From the NCBI RefSeq assembly GCF_003253565.1, contig NZ_QKUF01000007.1:1-64000 (forward strand): a stretch of 64,000 bases of DNA, in the 5' to 3' direction. Positions 26,656-35,816 of the stretch are shown piece by piece; within the stretch, counting starts at the first letter, position 1, and each line of letters starts with the position of its first letter. Below the pieces are notes generated by a model that saw only the letters and a list, made by a program, of their open reading frames with translations, ran no database searches and was not told the DNA's origin. Position numbers and translations under genes: made by a program. Source of the DNA: Thermosporothrix hazakensis (GTDB lineage Bacteria; Chloroflexota; Ktedonobacteria; Ktedonobacterales; Ktedonobacteraceae).

Positions 26656-26849
26656 CCTGTTTGTATTCCTGCAACAGGAGTGTATACTGTACATACCGTT
26701 TTTCTCTCTTCATCGGCATTGGGAGATGAACACGAAAAGCAAATGCAGAGAACGAATGGTATCCTGGTGTTATAGCTGATAGATGTATCTTTGACCTCTC
26801 TCCCCGTGCAGGAGAGGGCCGGGTCAGCGGAAAAGGAGAGACTGCGTTT

Positions 26850-28232
26850 ATGGGAAACTCACAGAGATTACCATTTCCAGATGGGTTCCTATGGGGAACT
26901 GCCTCTTCTTCCTATCAATGCGAGGGCGGGAATATAAATAATCAATGGTACCGCTGGGAAGAGCAGGGACGTATTTTGAGCGGTGAGCATTGTGGCGATG
27001 CGGCGAACTGGTGGGAGGCTGCCGAACATGATTTTGAGCTGGCAGAACAGATGGAGAATAATGCCCTGCGGCTGAGTATTGAATGGAGTCGCGTGGAGCC
27101 ATCTGAGGGCCGTTGGGACAGTGCGGCTATTGATCGCTATCGGGCCATGTTGCAGGACTTGCGACAGCGCAATATTACTCCCGCGGTCACGTTGCACCAC
27201 TTTACTGAGCCTCTCTGGTTTGTTGAACGTGGTGGTTTTGCTCGAAGAGAGAATATTCGCCTGTTTCTGCGCTATGTTCATCATGTGGTAGACGCACTTC
27301 AGGATCTCTGTTCCTTCTGGATCACGATTAACGAGCCCAATGTTTATGCGGTAGAAGGCTATCTCCTGAAGAATTTTCCTCCCGGCGAAGGGAGTATTCT
27401 GCGGACGTTTCAGGTCCTCCATCATCTGATGCAGGCGCATGTCGATGCGTTCTATGTGATTCGACGGCTTCAGCCACAGGCCATGATTGGCTATTGCCTG
27501 CATTATCGTCTCTTTGATCCTGCTGATGCTCGCTGGCCGCTGGATCGTGCAGTTGCGGGTGCTCAGGATACCTTTTTCAATTGGGCTGCGCTCAGAGCGA
27601 CGGAAACAGGTTTCTTTCCCTTTCCTTTGAAGCTGCTACTGGAGCCAGTTTATAAAGCTCCAGGGGCTCGTGATTATCATGGCATCAATTATTATACGCG
27701 GGAACTGGTGCGCTTTGATCCGACGGTGCCCTTTGAGCTTTTTGGACGTCGTTTTGTCAAGCCCGATACACTTCGCAATGATAAGGGGCTGGATCAGGAT
27801 TTTGGGGAGATTTACCCCGAAGGAATGTACCGGGTGTTGCAGGGTGTCTACCGGCGAACCCGCGGCAATAAGCCGCTCTACATTACAGAGAATGGTTTCT
27901 GTGATGCATTAGATGATCGCCGTCCTCGCGCGATCTTAGAACATCTGGCAATGGTATGGCGGGCGATTCAGGAAGGGATCCCGGTTCGTGGCTATTTTTA
28001 CTGGTCATTGACTGATAATTTTGAGTGGAACAATGGCTGGTATGCACGTTTCGGCTTGATCGATGTTGATCCGAAAACGCAGGTCCGAACGCCACGGCCC
28101 AGCGCCAGCATGTTTGGGGAGATCTGCCGCGCCAACGCTATTACAGAGGAGATCGTGGCCCGCTACGCTCCAGAGGCGCTGGAAACCATCTTCGGCCGGC
28201 AGAAGGAAACACAAAGCGAACTGGCTGTTTAG
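26850..28232 (+). CDS. Glycoside hydrolase family 1 beta-glycosidase
   Basis: A 460-residue GH1 enzyme, normal length, that releases terminal beta-linked sugars. The N-terminus FPDGFLWGTASSSYQCEGG is the family signature. The acid/base Glu162 lies in TINEPN and the nucleophile Glu347 in YITENGF. The substrate-contact segment YFYWSLTDNFEWNNGW follows. No signal peptide is seen, so it is probably cytoplasmic and works on imported disaccharides or glycosides. AGGAG lies about 11 bases before the ATG. The preceding 255 bases hold the upstream terminator and no other gene. Confidence 0.95.
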   Translation: MGNSQRLPFPDGFLWGTASSSYQCEGGNINNQWYRWEEQGRILSGEHCGDAANWWEAAEHDFELAEQMENNALRLSIEWSRVEPSEGRWDSAAIDRYRAMLQDLRQRNITPAVTLHHFTEPLWFVERGGFARRENIRLFLRYVHHVVDALQDLCSFWITINEPNVYAVEGYLLKNFPPGEGSILRTFQVLHHLMQAHVDAFYVIRRLQPQAMIGYCLHYRLFDPADARWPLDRAVAGAQDTFFNWAALRATETGFFPFPLKLLLEPVYKAPGARDYHGINYYTRELVRFDPTVPFELFGRRFVKPDTLRNDKGLDQDFGEIYPEGMYRVLQGVYRRTRGNKPLYITENGFCDALDDRRPRAILEHLAMVWRAIQEGIPVRGYFYWSLTDNFEWNNGWYARFGLIDVDPKTQVRTPRPSASMFGEICRANAITEEIVARYAPEALETIFGRQKETQSELAV

Positions 28233-28356
28233 ATCATTTGATCTTAACGAAAAGATCCGTCTTCTATAATAGAAAGGGGTTTTTTTCTAAAAAGGCTGAG
28301 TTTGCGTGCTCAGCTTCTCCGAGCTTTTGTCTTTTTGAAGCGCTAAAGGAATAAGC

Positions 28357-28938
28357 ATGGATATAGGGACATCCTATGGTTTGGCATTATCATCCGGTAT
28401 AAATGCATACCTTCCTCTTCTGTCTTTTGCGGTTGCAGTTCGCTGGTTACATCTCTATACCGTCCAGCCCCCATTTGAGTATGTTACATCCGATTGGTTT
28501 ATGATCGTGCTGGCTATTCTAGCATTGGCCGATCTCTTTGCCGATAAGATTCCTGGTGTTGATCATGTCTGGGACGTAATTCATACGGTCTTGCGCCCGC
28601 TAGCCGGGGCGCTGGTAGCGGCGGTCAGTCAACATCAGGTCAGTGGGGCGGGGCTGGTGGTTCCGGTTGTACTTGGAGCCGGTCTGGCGGGCCTGGCTCA
28701 TGTGACGAAGGCCTCAGTCCGCGTGACCTCAACTGCGACCAGTGTAGGCTTTTTGAATCCCATTATCAGTGTACTTGAAGATATCGGTATGTTGATTGGA
28801 ACAGCGTTATCGCTGCTTGCTCCGATTGTCATGGTGATCGTTATTGTATTGTTTGTCCTATTCTTCCTGCTGACTGTGCCGCGGTTGCTCAAACGCTGGC
28901 GCAATCGACGCATGAAGCGGGCGGTCGCTGGAAGCTGA
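28357..28938 (+). CDS. DUF4126 family membrane protein
   Basis: A 193-residue integral membrane protein with about five hydrophobic segments. The start GLALSSGINAYLPLL and the ADLFADKIPGVDHVWD segment are characteristic of DUF4126, a family of unknown function. The chain ends with a basic cytoplasmic tail (LLKRWRNRRMKR). AAAGGA lies 6 bases before the ATG. A small hairpin GCTGAG/CTCAGC near 28293-28313 separates it from the glycosidase gene. Confidence 0.85.
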   Translation: MDIGTSYGLALSSGINAYLPLLSFAVAVRWLHLYTVQPPFEYVTSDWFMIVLAILALADLFADKIPGVDHVWDVIHTVLRPLAGALVAAVSQHQVSGAGLVVPVVLGAGLAGLAHVTKASVRVTSTATSVGFLNPIISVLEDIGMLIGTALSLLAPIVMVIVIVLFVLFFLLTVPRLLKRWRNRRMKRAVAGS

Positions 28939-28943
28939 CGACG

Positions 28944-29570
28944 TTATTCAGGAGAAAAGCCAGAGCGTGCCTGAGTGCCGAGCAGAAGACAGAGAAAGGG
29001 CATGCTCTGCTTTCCCGGATTCCATGCTGGTGAGCCCGGTAAAGCGAGGGGAAGACTGCGTTGCTGCTGAATAGTCTCTTCCAGAAGGGCCTGTTCCTGG
29101 AGCCTGTCAACCGCGAGAAGTGTAGTGTGAAGAATGGTGGTCGCGGCTCGGCTGGCGCGGTCGCTGATCGTGCGGGCCCATGCTTCCCCTAACCAGAGAC
29201 TTGCACGCAAGCGCTCTCTTGTTGCCTCGTTCTGCTCCTCACTTGTTGTCCCCAATCGTTCCCAGGGCCGCCAGATGCGCCATGCACGCTTGAGATACAT
29301 CAGGGCGGTACCGGGATGCTCTCGGCCTAATTGATACACGCCAGTGACAAATTCAAGCCAGCCCCAGGCCCGTGCCGCCTCGAACGTGGCTGTCTGGAAA
29401 GGGCCGGTCTCTGTTTGGACAAGTGGGAGATCGCCGCACTGGCGCTTGAGTGAGGTGCGTGTGCGGGAAAGGAGTTCTTCTCCTTCGTAGAGGTGCCCAT
29501 GCAGACAGTTGCGAAACGCTTGCTGTGCTCGCTGCATATTGGTTGCAAATGAGTCCTGGTGCTCAAACAT
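28944..29570 (-). CDS. Helical protein of unknown function
   Basis: A 208-residue frame with AAGGAAGGG before its ATG. The product is almost entirely helical and Ala/Leu/Arg/Glu-rich, with segments such as ATFEAARAWGWLEFVTGVYQ and GTALMYLKRAWRIW that resemble TPR-like repeats without matching a family I recognise. It converges with the DUF4126 gene, 5 bases apart. The C-terminal 25 residues have a Pro/Ser-rich composition. Function unknown. Confidence 0.65.
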   Translation of the reverse strand: MFEHQDSFATNMQRAQQAFRNCLHGHLYEGEELLSRTRTSLKRQCGDLPLVQTETGPFQTATFEAARAWGWLEFVTGVYQLGREHPGTALMYLKRAWRIWRPWERLGTTSEEQNEATRERLRASLWLGEAWARTISDRASRAATTILHTTLLAVDRLQEQALLEETIQQQRSLPLALPGSPAWNPGKQSMPFLCLLLGTQARSGFSPE

Positions 29571-29699
29571 GAGGAACCCTTCCTTTTATGCTCGACCTTT
29601 GCTACTATCTCTATAAGGAGAGCTTACCATAGAAAAAAGGGTGTGCATAGCCTCCTGGAAGCCAGGTCTTTTTTGTCGCTTTTACCGTATAGAGTAGTG

Positions 29700-29714
29700 A
29701 GGAGGTGACCTCCT
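29700..29714. promoter_or_regulatory. 15-bp palindrome AGGAGGT-G-ACCTCCT
   Basis: An exact 7-base inverted repeat around one base in the region between the divergent genes at 29570 and 29843. It contains a perfect ribosome-binding sequence on both strands but no start codon at suitable distance, so it may be an operator. Confidence 0.35.
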
Positions 29715-29842
29715 TCCGTAGGCTCCGGCAGGTAGCTTGTCGCGGCAAATAGAACGTGTTACACTGTCAATTTGGAATGATTGTAGTATTTTAGTCGAAC
29801 TACATTCAGACATCTTTGAATAAAAGAGGCTGGATTTATAAT

Positions 29843-30844
29843 ATGGAAGCAACAACGTCTATCTCAGAGATGCTCAAGTTTGTGTTTGGGTGTAAGGTAT
29901 TTTGCTCGGATGGTGAGGCGGGAACACTGACTCATGTCATTCTTGATCCCTCCTCGCGTCGTCTCGCTGCTATCGGTGTGAAAAAAGGCTTTCTTTTCGG
30001 CAAAACGATGTATGTTCCTTTTGAGGGTATCAGAAGTGCCTCGGGGGAAAGAGTGGACCTCAAGTTGAGCAGCGAGGAATTCGCGCAGGCATCCACAAAC
30101 GAGCCTACTGGCGTCGTTATGGATAGTGGCAGTATCGTACAGAATGAGGGGACATCCGAAAGAGGAAGTCTGTCTCTGCTTGCTGTCGAGCCGGATAGCG
30201 GTGAAGTGAACTATATCGTCGCTCGTGGTATCCGCCAGGGCCAGAGCCTGATGATTCGCAAAGAGTATATCAAGCAACTTGAGAACAAGCATATTGCCAC
30301 CGCAGTTCCTGAGTCGGTCTTCAAGGCACTGCCACGTTATCGCCCTGACTCTGAACTACAGAAGGAAGTAGAGCAGATCCTGTTCGATTTAACTCCTCTG
30401 CATGTGGATTTCAAAGGCATGGACGTTCGTGTGCTTGATGGTGTCCTGTACCTGGATGGCAATATCTCCAGCTCGCTGCGGGGGGATATTGTGAGAGATC
30501 AGGCGCTGGGTGTTGAAGGTCTGCTGGAGATTAAGAACCGCCTGGTGGCTGATGATGAGCTTGCCAGTGATCTGGCCGCCGTACTGGCGCACGATCCGCG
30601 GACGGCTGATCTGCCAATTGGGGTGTACCCGCGTCTGGGTGTGGTGCGCTTGAGTGGTGCGGTGCGCAACGAGCAGCAGAAGAATACGGCTGAGGTTATT
30701 GCCCGCTCGTTCTCTGGCGTGCGGGATGTGGTGAACGATCTATCCGTTGATCCTAAAACGAGCGCTCTGCATGTGCTTACCGCTTCGGTGGGCAGCGACG
30801 GAACCGAGATTGTTCCCGGCAAGTATATCAGACACACCAAATAA
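29843..30844 (+). CDS. PRC-barrel-like and BON-domain protein
   Basis: About 333 residues from the ATG at 29843; an in-frame TTG at 29816 lacks a ribosome-binding site. The N-terminal half has two PRC-barrel-like segments (GCKVFCSDGEAGTLTHVILDP; SLLAVEPDSGEVNYIVARG). The second half has BON-type repeats (VEQILFDLTPLHVDFKGMDVRVLDGVLYL about 182; VLAHDPRTADLPIGVYPRLGVVRLSGAV about 260). BON domains usually bind membranes or cell-surface partners, and PRC barrels occur in proteins that bind RNA or photosynthetic complexes. No signal peptide is present. Function not known; stress or envelope role is a guess. Confidence 0.75.
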   Translation: MEATTSISEMLKFVFGCKVFCSDGEAGTLTHVILDPSSRRLAAIGVKKGFLFGKTMYVPFEGIRSASGERVDLKLSSEEFAQASTNEPTGVVMDSGSIVQNEGTSERGSLSLLAVEPDSGEVNYIVARGIRQGQSLMIRKEYIKQLENKHIATAVPESVFKALPRYRPDSELQKEVEQILFDLTPLHVDFKGMDVRVLDGVLYLDGNISSSLRGDIVRDQALGVEGLLEIKNRLVADDELASDLAAVLAHDPRTADLPIGVYPRLGVVRLSGAVRNEQQKNTAEVIARSFSGVRDVVNDLSVDPKTSALHVLTASVGSDGTEIVPGKYIRHTK

Positions 30845-30850
30845 TCCGAA

Positions 30851-30881
30851 AGCCCTCTCTCAGATGAAAGAGGGCTTTTTT
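30851..30881. terminator. Shared bidirectional terminator
   Basis: AGCCCTCT (30851-30858) pairs with AGAGGGCT (30869-30876) and is followed by T6 on the plus strand; more T-rich sequence follows. It sits between two convergent genes and serves at least the plus-strand PRC/BON gene. Confidence 0.85.
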
Positions 30882-30896
30882 GTGTCTTTTTTTTGA

Positions 30897-32111
30897 TTAC
30901 CCGAGAGCCTGTTCAAGATCCTGTAGAATGTCGTCGCAGTGTTCGATTCCGGCGGAGAGTCGAATGCAACCCTCGCTAATACCCAGTTCTTGAAGCTCAC
31001 GCTTCGTTTGTGTGCGATGCGATGAAATAGGCGGATATGTCACCAGTGTGAACACATCACCCAGGGTGGTAGCAGGAAGGCAGAGTTGCAGGCTGTCCAT
31101 AAAACGGAAGGCTGCTTCACGCGTTTGCTCTTTCAGGTCAAATGAAAGCAGGCCCCCATAGAGGCCAGGCCGAAGCAAGCGGTTTGCCAGTTCGTGGTGT
31201 GGATGCTCTGACAGACCCGGATAATAGACATGGGCCACTGCTGGATGTTGCTGTAAGAATTCGGCGATGCGGGCAGCGTTCTGGCTCTGACGCTCCATAC
31301 GAAGGGCTAGAGTTCGCAGTCCTCGCGTCATCAGGTGTGTCTCAAAGGGGCTGAGAATGGCTCCCAATATGATTGCGTAATTGCGTACCTGACTGAGCAG
31401 GGCATTGGTGGCGCTTACCACAATTCCACCCGTGCTATCACCATGTCCCCCTATATACTTGGTGGTACTATGGACAACCAGGTCAAAACCATGCTCAATA
31501 GGCCTGACAAGATAGGGGGTGGTAAAGGTGCTATCAACGATGGTCACGGCTCCGATGGCTCTGGATGCGGTGCTGATCGCATCCAGATCGACCAGCTTGA
31601 CCAGGGGATTAGAAATGGTTTCGACGAAGATGATGTCGGGCTCTTCTTCCTCGATCACCTCGGCAACGTCGGGAGTACAGAGATCCTTCAGAACAATGGT
31701 GACGCCCTGAGGGGCAAACACTTTTTGAAAGAGGCCTATTGTCGCCCCATAGAGGTCTTTTGAGGCGAGAATTTTAGCTCCCGGTGCGACTCCTGCCGCA
31801 AGGATTGCGGCGTGAATGGCCGCCATTCCAGAGCCAAAAGAGACGGCTCCTGCTCCCCCTTCAGCGGTAGTCATGGCCTCTTCAAACGTATTGGTGCTGG
31901 GGTTCCCGTGACGAGCGTAAACGAAGGCCGGTTCACCTTCGGGAGTAGTTCCCTCGAATGCCTTATCGAGAGCCTCGACTGAGTCATACAGATAGGTAGT
32001 ACTGGCATGGATCGGCTGAACGGTTGGGGTCCCTGTTGGCAGAGCAGACAGGGTTGTGCGTCCGCTGTGGATCAGGAGCGTTTCGAGATCCCAGTCTTTT
32101 TTGTTCGTCAT
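30897..32111 (-). CDS. PLP-dependent transsulfuration enzyme (cystathionine synthase/lyase family)
   Basis: About 404 residues from the ATG at 32111 (GAGGT 10 bases upstream; the longer frame to 32171 adds a non-conserved leader). Family motifs: YARHGNPSTNTFEEA, GSGMAAIHAAIL, VDSTFTTPYLVRP, and the PLP lysine in HSTTKYIGGHGDSTGG. The substrate loop reads YGAT, not the YGCT of methionine gamma-lyase, so a cystathionine or homocysteine-forming reaction is more likely, but the exact activity cannot be fixed. It lies 62 bases after the redoxin-like gene in the same direction and is probably cotranscribed with it. Confidence 0.9.
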   Translation of the reverse strand: MTNKKDWDLETLLIHSGRTTLSALPTGTPTVQPIHASTTYLYDSVEALDKAFEGTTPEGEPAFVYARHGNPSTNTFEEAMTTAEGGAGAVSFGSGMAAIHAAILAAGVAPGAKILASKDLYGATIGLFQKVFAPQGVTIVLKDLCTPDVAEVIEEEEPDIIFVETISNPLVKLVDLDAISTASRAIGAVTIVDSTFTTPYLVRPIEHGFDLVVHSTTKYIGGHGDSTGGIVVSATNALLSQVRNYAIILGAILSPFETHLMTRGLRTLALRMERQSQNAARIAEFLQQHPAVAHVYYPGLSEHPHHELANRLLRPGLYGGLLSFDLKEQTREAAFRFMDSLQLCLPATTLGDVFTLVTYPPISSHRTQTKRELQELGISEGCIRLSAGIEHCDDILQDLEQALG

Positions 32112-32173
32112 AGAAGTGAGTACCTCGCCATAAGCTAAAATGAGGGAGAAAAGCAGGCGCTTTCTCCCCACAA

Positions 32174-32659
32174 TTAAGGTGTACAGAGACAGTTTATGTA
32201 TTGCAGCGTTGCAAGCAAGTCGCTGATTGGCGGGAGATCTGCCACGGTCTCCACAGGTGTATGTGTTACCAGGGCATTGTAACGATCTGCCAGTACAAGG
32301 CAGGGGCGCAGCTCATGGGTCTCGTTTTTCCAGGAAGTGTAGCGCTCTATGACCGTTCCCTGTGGATCAGAAAGCAGTGGGAATGGAAGATGCAAGGTTT
32401 CCTGTGTATGCAGGTTTGTGATGACAGGATCGGCTGTAATGCTCAGAATAGCACAGCGTTCCTCACGTATAGCAGCATAGTGCTGAGCATATGCCTGGAG
32501 CACTGTCTGCTCTTCCGGTGTCCTCGAGCTCTGCAAGATGAGCAGAAGCAAATTTTCATGCTGCTTATAATCCCAGGGGCTATGGGGCATCCCATCAGTG
32601 CCTGGCAACGTAAAGATAGGGATAATCTGTCCCTGTTCCAGCGCTGGGGCTTGTGGCAT
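32174..32659 (-). CDS. Peroxiredoxin-like protein lacking the peroxidatic cysteine
   Basis: A 161-residue AhpC/TSA-fold protein: IPIFTLPGTDG at the start, then LLLLILQSSRTPEE where peroxiredoxins carry PxxxTxxC, and FPLLSDPQGTVIERYTSW later. There is no Cys at the catalytic position; the few Cys residues present are elsewhere. It therefore probably lacks normal peroxidase activity and may be a regulator or a structural relative. AGGAGG precedes the ATG. It is the first gene of a two-gene operon with the transsulfuration enzyme. Confidence 0.8.
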   Translation of the reverse strand: MPQAPALEQGQIIPIFTLPGTDGMPHSPWDYKQHENLLLLILQSSRTPEEQTVLQAYAQHYAAIREERCAILSITADPVITNLHTQETLHLPFPLLSDPQGTVIERYTSWKNETHELRPCLVLADRYNALVTHTPVETVADLPPISDLLATLQYINCLCTP

Positions 32660-32772
32660 AAAGGACCTCCTGATGTAAAAGCTACCCTGAAGCGTTCCAG
32701 AGGAAGCGGTTCTCTGTCGCCCGGTCAGGTGTTCTTCCTTATTGTATTACAAAACAGTGTATTTCTACATCT

Positions 32773-33585
32773 CTACACTTGAGAGGATAGGAGTGGGAGT
32801 ACTTTTTCTTCAAGAGCCACAGCAACCCCTTCCTCGGCGTTGGTTTGCGTGACATAATCGGCGTGTGCCTTGACATCATCAGCGGCATTACCCATTGCGA
32901 TGCCCAGACCGGCAAGGCGTAGCATCTCAATATCATTATGATTATCGCCAAATGCGACGATTTCTTCGGGCGCAACGTCGAGCATCCGGGCGACGCGAGC
33001 TAGGGCTTTACCTTTTGAGACATCTGGATGCAGGAATTCCAGGAGATCGCTGGCGGCCCGAGTCACATAGAGCTGGCCTGCGAAGCGCTCTTCAAAATAG
33101 GGAAGCGAGCGTAGCACATTGGCCGGTTCACCCACTCCCATCAGTTTGACGCAGGGTTGTGGATAAATGGTGGTGACATCCTCAATTATCACCGTTGGTG
33201 GCGCTGGCGGCAGATACCAGAATTCGGCTCCCGGCGTGCCCTGCTCTGCATAGACGTAGGTATTGGTATGATAGACACGGAAGAACTGCTTTTCTCGTAG
33301 TGCCGCCAGTGCATCATGCACCAGAGAGAGGGGAACCAGAGTCTCGTGAAGGATAGTATCATCTTTCGGGTCAACGATTACTGCTCCATTACAGGTTACT
33401 TGTGGTTTTGTTAATGGGAGCCCCGCGCAGAGGGATCGCAGCGCGGGATAGGACTGCCCGGTTGTTATCACAAGTTCCATGCCAGATGCCACGGCCTGCT
33501 GAATAGCGGCTCGTGTGCGCGGCGTGATCTTGCGCTCGGGGGTAAGAAGCGTGCCATCAAGGTCAATTGCTAAGAGTCGATACAC
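32773..33585 (-). CDS. Cof-type HAD-IIB phosphatase
   Basis: About 270 residues. Catalytic motif I is LLAIDLDGTLLTPE, motif II TTGQSYPA, and motif IV GDNHNDIEMLRLAG. The C2-type cap of the Cof group lies between. Such enzymes dephosphorylate sugar phosphates or similar metabolites in the cytoplasm. I start it at the GTG 33585, where AGGAG lies 6 bases upstream and motif I falls near residue 8; the longer frame to 33678 has no ribosome-binding site. Confidence 0.9.
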   Translation of the reverse strand: MYRLLAIDLDGTLLTPERKITPRTRAAIQQAVASGMELVITTGQSYPALRSLCAGLPLTKPQVTCNGAVIVDPKDDTILHETLVPLSLVHDALAALREKQFFRVYHTNTYVYAEQGTPGAEFWYLPPAPPTVIIEDVTTIYPQPCVKLMGVGEPANVLRSLPYFEERFAGQLYVTRAASDLLEFLHPDVSKGKALARVARMLDVAPEEIVAFGDNHNDIEMLRLAGLGIAMGNAADDVKAHADYVTQTNAEEGVAVALEEKVLPLLSSQV

Positions 33586-33775
33586 AGAATACTCCTGATT
33601 ATGAACAGATGTGCTTATCGCATGCCAATAAAACCTCTTCAGTATATCTGCCAGTTCTTGACTTTGGCAAACAGACAAGCCTGTTTCTGCTTGTCAAATG
33701 GGTAGTAAGTGCTTATACTTTCAGCAAGAGTAGAAGAAAAAGCAGTGTTTGCTACTACTGAAAGGATGAAATGTC

Positions 33776-34618
33776 ATGTTGGGAAATCAGAGGGAGCGTT
33801 TACCAGATGTGGGCTCATTATTGGTTGTAGGGAGCGGCAAAGGAGGTGTCGGAAAATCAACGGTGAGTGTCAATCTGGCTGTAGCGCTGGCCCGAGCGGG
33901 GGCAAGTGTCGGGTTACTGGACTGTGATGTTTATGGACCGAGTGTGCCGATGATGCTCGGTGTGCGCAAGCGAGCGGCAAGCAGTGGCTTTCGTGCGATG
34001 TTGCCTCTGGCTGAGGCGAAAAATCTGGCTCCGGAAAAAAAGATTCCTCCATTGACGCGATATGGAGTCAGGGTGATGTCTGCCGGGTTTTTCATCGGAG
34101 AAGAGCAGGCCGTGGCGGCTTCGTCCGATATGCTTGGCTTGTTGATCCGCCAGTTGCTGTACTCGGTCGATTGGGGCAGGCTTGATTATGTGATCCTTGA
34201 CCTTCCGCCGGGCAACGGAGAGCCACAGCAGACGCTCTGTCGGGAAATGGCGCTCGATGGGGCTATTCTGGTCACAACGCCTCAGGATATTGCGCGAATT
34301 GATACCGCGAAGGCGCTTGCGATGTTTCAGAACGCTGATGTGCCGGTGCTTGGTGTCGTGCAGAACATGGATGGCTTATTGTGTCCTCATTGTGGTGAGC
34401 GGATTGAGATCTACCCGCATAGCAAGGAAGTGCGCACAAGACTGGACCAGGTCCCGGTTCTTGGCTCGTTGCCTCTGGACCCGATGGCTGCCCGATGGAG
34501 TGATGAAGGGGTTCCGGTTGCCATCAGCATGGCAGAAACGCCGTTTGGGCAGGCTTTTTGCACGCTTGCCCGTGAGGTACTGGCACGACAGCAAACGCGT
34601 AATAGCAGTAACGAGTAA
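33776..34618 (+). CDS. Mrp/NBP35-type P-loop ATPase (Fe-S carrier family)
   Basis: A 280-residue MinD/Mrp-type ATPase. The deviant Walker A GSGKGGVGKST lies at residues 19-29, DLPPGNGEPQQTL at about 142 matches the Mrp signature DLPPGTGD, and CPHCG (Cys203, Cys206) is the conserved pair that holds an Fe-S cluster between two subunits. The N-terminal DUF59-like domain of many bacterial Mrp proteins is absent. Likely an Fe-S cluster carrier or assembly factor, fitting the Fe-S-rich gene content nearby. AAAGGA precedes the start. Confidence 0.9.
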   Translation: MLGNQRERLPDVGSLLVVGSGKGGVGKSTVSVNLAVALARAGASVGLLDCDVYGPSVPMMLGVRKRAASSGFRAMLPLAEAKNLAPEKKIPPLTRYGVRVMSAGFFIGEEQAVAASSDMLGLLIRQLLYSVDWGRLDYVILDLPPGNGEPQQTLCREMALDGAILVTTPQDIARIDTAKALAMFQNADVPVLGVVQNMDGLLCPHCGERIEIYPHSKEVRTRLDQVPVLGSLPLDPMAARWSDEGVPVAISMAETPFGQAFCTLAREVLARQQTRNSSNE

Positions 34619-34631
34619 CGATGAGGATGGA

Positions 34632-35096
34632 ATGAAGGAAAAAGTCAAAGGCTGGCTCGCAGGTTTGATTTTTCGTTTGATTGCCTTCTGCACGCTCGGG
34701 CAGATCTCTCCTATTTTGAGTGCCTGTGTCATTGTTGAGCAGAATGGAAAGATCCTTCTGATAGATCGTTCGGATGGACTCGGCTTTACCATTCCTGGCG
34801 GCATTGTGCGTTATGGCGAAACAATCGAGCAATGTGTGCTCCGCGAGGCTAAAGAAGAGACCGGCTACGAGGTGCAGCTCGTCGGGCTGGTTGGTATCTA
34901 TTCTGCGCTGAAAAGAGATCCCCGGTTTCGCGCCGTCTCTATTGCGTATAAAGGCGTTATTGTAGGAGGGACCGAGCATGGTTCCGGTGAGGGTCTTCCC
35001 TGTTGGCGTTCTCCTGAAGAGGTTTCCGGTGCAATGGCTTTTGATTGTGAAATGATGTTACAGGACTATCGCTGTGGCAAGGTGCGTCTCTCCTGA
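34632..35096 (+). CDS. Nudix hydrolase with N-terminal hydrophobic segment
   Basis: About 154 residues. The Nudix box is complete: G-x5-E-x7-REAKEETGY within residues about 56-78, giving the Mg-binding helix. Residues 8-28 are hydrophobic (WLAGLIFRLIAFCTLGQI), possibly a membrane-associated helix. The substrate, a nucleoside diphosphate derivative, is not evident. The open frame runs far upstream over the ATPase gene, but the ATG 34632, 13 bases after that gene's stop and behind GAGGATGG, is the reasonable start. Confidence 0.88.
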   Translation: MKEKVKGWLAGLIFRLIAFCTLGQISPILSACVIVEQNGKILLIDRSDGLGFTIPGGIVRYGETIEQCVLREAKEETGYEVQLVGLVGIYSALKRDPRFRAVSIAYKGVIVGGTEHGSGEGLPCWRSPEEVSGAMAFDCEMMLQDYRCGKVRLS

Positions 35097-35171
35097 GTGT
35101 CTGTTATGGTATAGTAGTGGGGCGGATGCTATCTGGCTATTCATTCTAGCAGAGAAGGAGAATAATTTCGT

Positions 35172-35558
35172 ATGTCGATCTGCCCTATTTGTGAGGATAC
35201 GGGACTCCTCAATTCAGACTCGACAAAGCCCGAGTTTTGCTATTGTGCTGCTGGCAAAAAGGCGCGGCGTCAGTGGGAATTAGAGCGCGAAAAAAGCACA
35301 TCTAAACCTGCAAGCTTTATCGATATCACTGAGCTGGAACAGGTGAATGCGAGCGTGGATGCCTTGCGCGCTTCCTTGCTTGGTTCAACTGCTTCGGAGG
35401 AGAGGGCCCCGCATAAGCAGCCTGTGGTACAGCTTCTGTATCGTGTGGCGCATCCGGGGCATGAGATTTCTGTGGTGGAAGCAACTCAGTTGTATGACCT
35501 GGCGAAAACGCTGGAAGGGTTTTTCGGAGGGCTTTCTGCTATTGGTCGGAAGCGGTGA
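35172..35558 (+). CDS. Small zinc-finger-like protein
   Basis: A 128-residue frame with AAGGAG 10 bases before the ATG. The first 30 residues have a Cys pattern CPICEDTG...CYC that could bind zinc. The rest is helical (LEQVNASVDALRASLLG; ATQLYDLAKTLEGFFGGLSAIG). I do not recognise the family. It follows the Nudix gene by 75 bases and could be in the same transcript. Confidence 0.7.
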   Translation: MSICPICEDTGLLNSDSTKPEFCYCAAGKKARRQWELEREKSTSKPASFIDITELEQVNASVDALRASLLGSTASEERAPHKQPVVQLLYRVAHPGHEISVVEATQLYDLAKTLEGFFGGLSAIGRKR

Positions 35559-35816
35559 AGGGGAAGCACGGATAGATATGCACATTGACATTTTGTGCCC
35601 TGTTCTTTATACTTGAAGCGGTATAGCATGCTTTCTTATGCTAAATTGTTATTTCTTGTATAATACAGGTCTTTCGAGCTGTGAGGTTGCCAGACCTTGC
35701 TCATGAGAGAACGTGGCAATGCCCAGCCCCGGAAATGGTGGGGAGGAAGTAGAAAGGAGGGCGGCGTGACTTCTTCGTGACCTGCGAAGAGGTGAAAGAG
35801 CACGTCGCAATATGTG

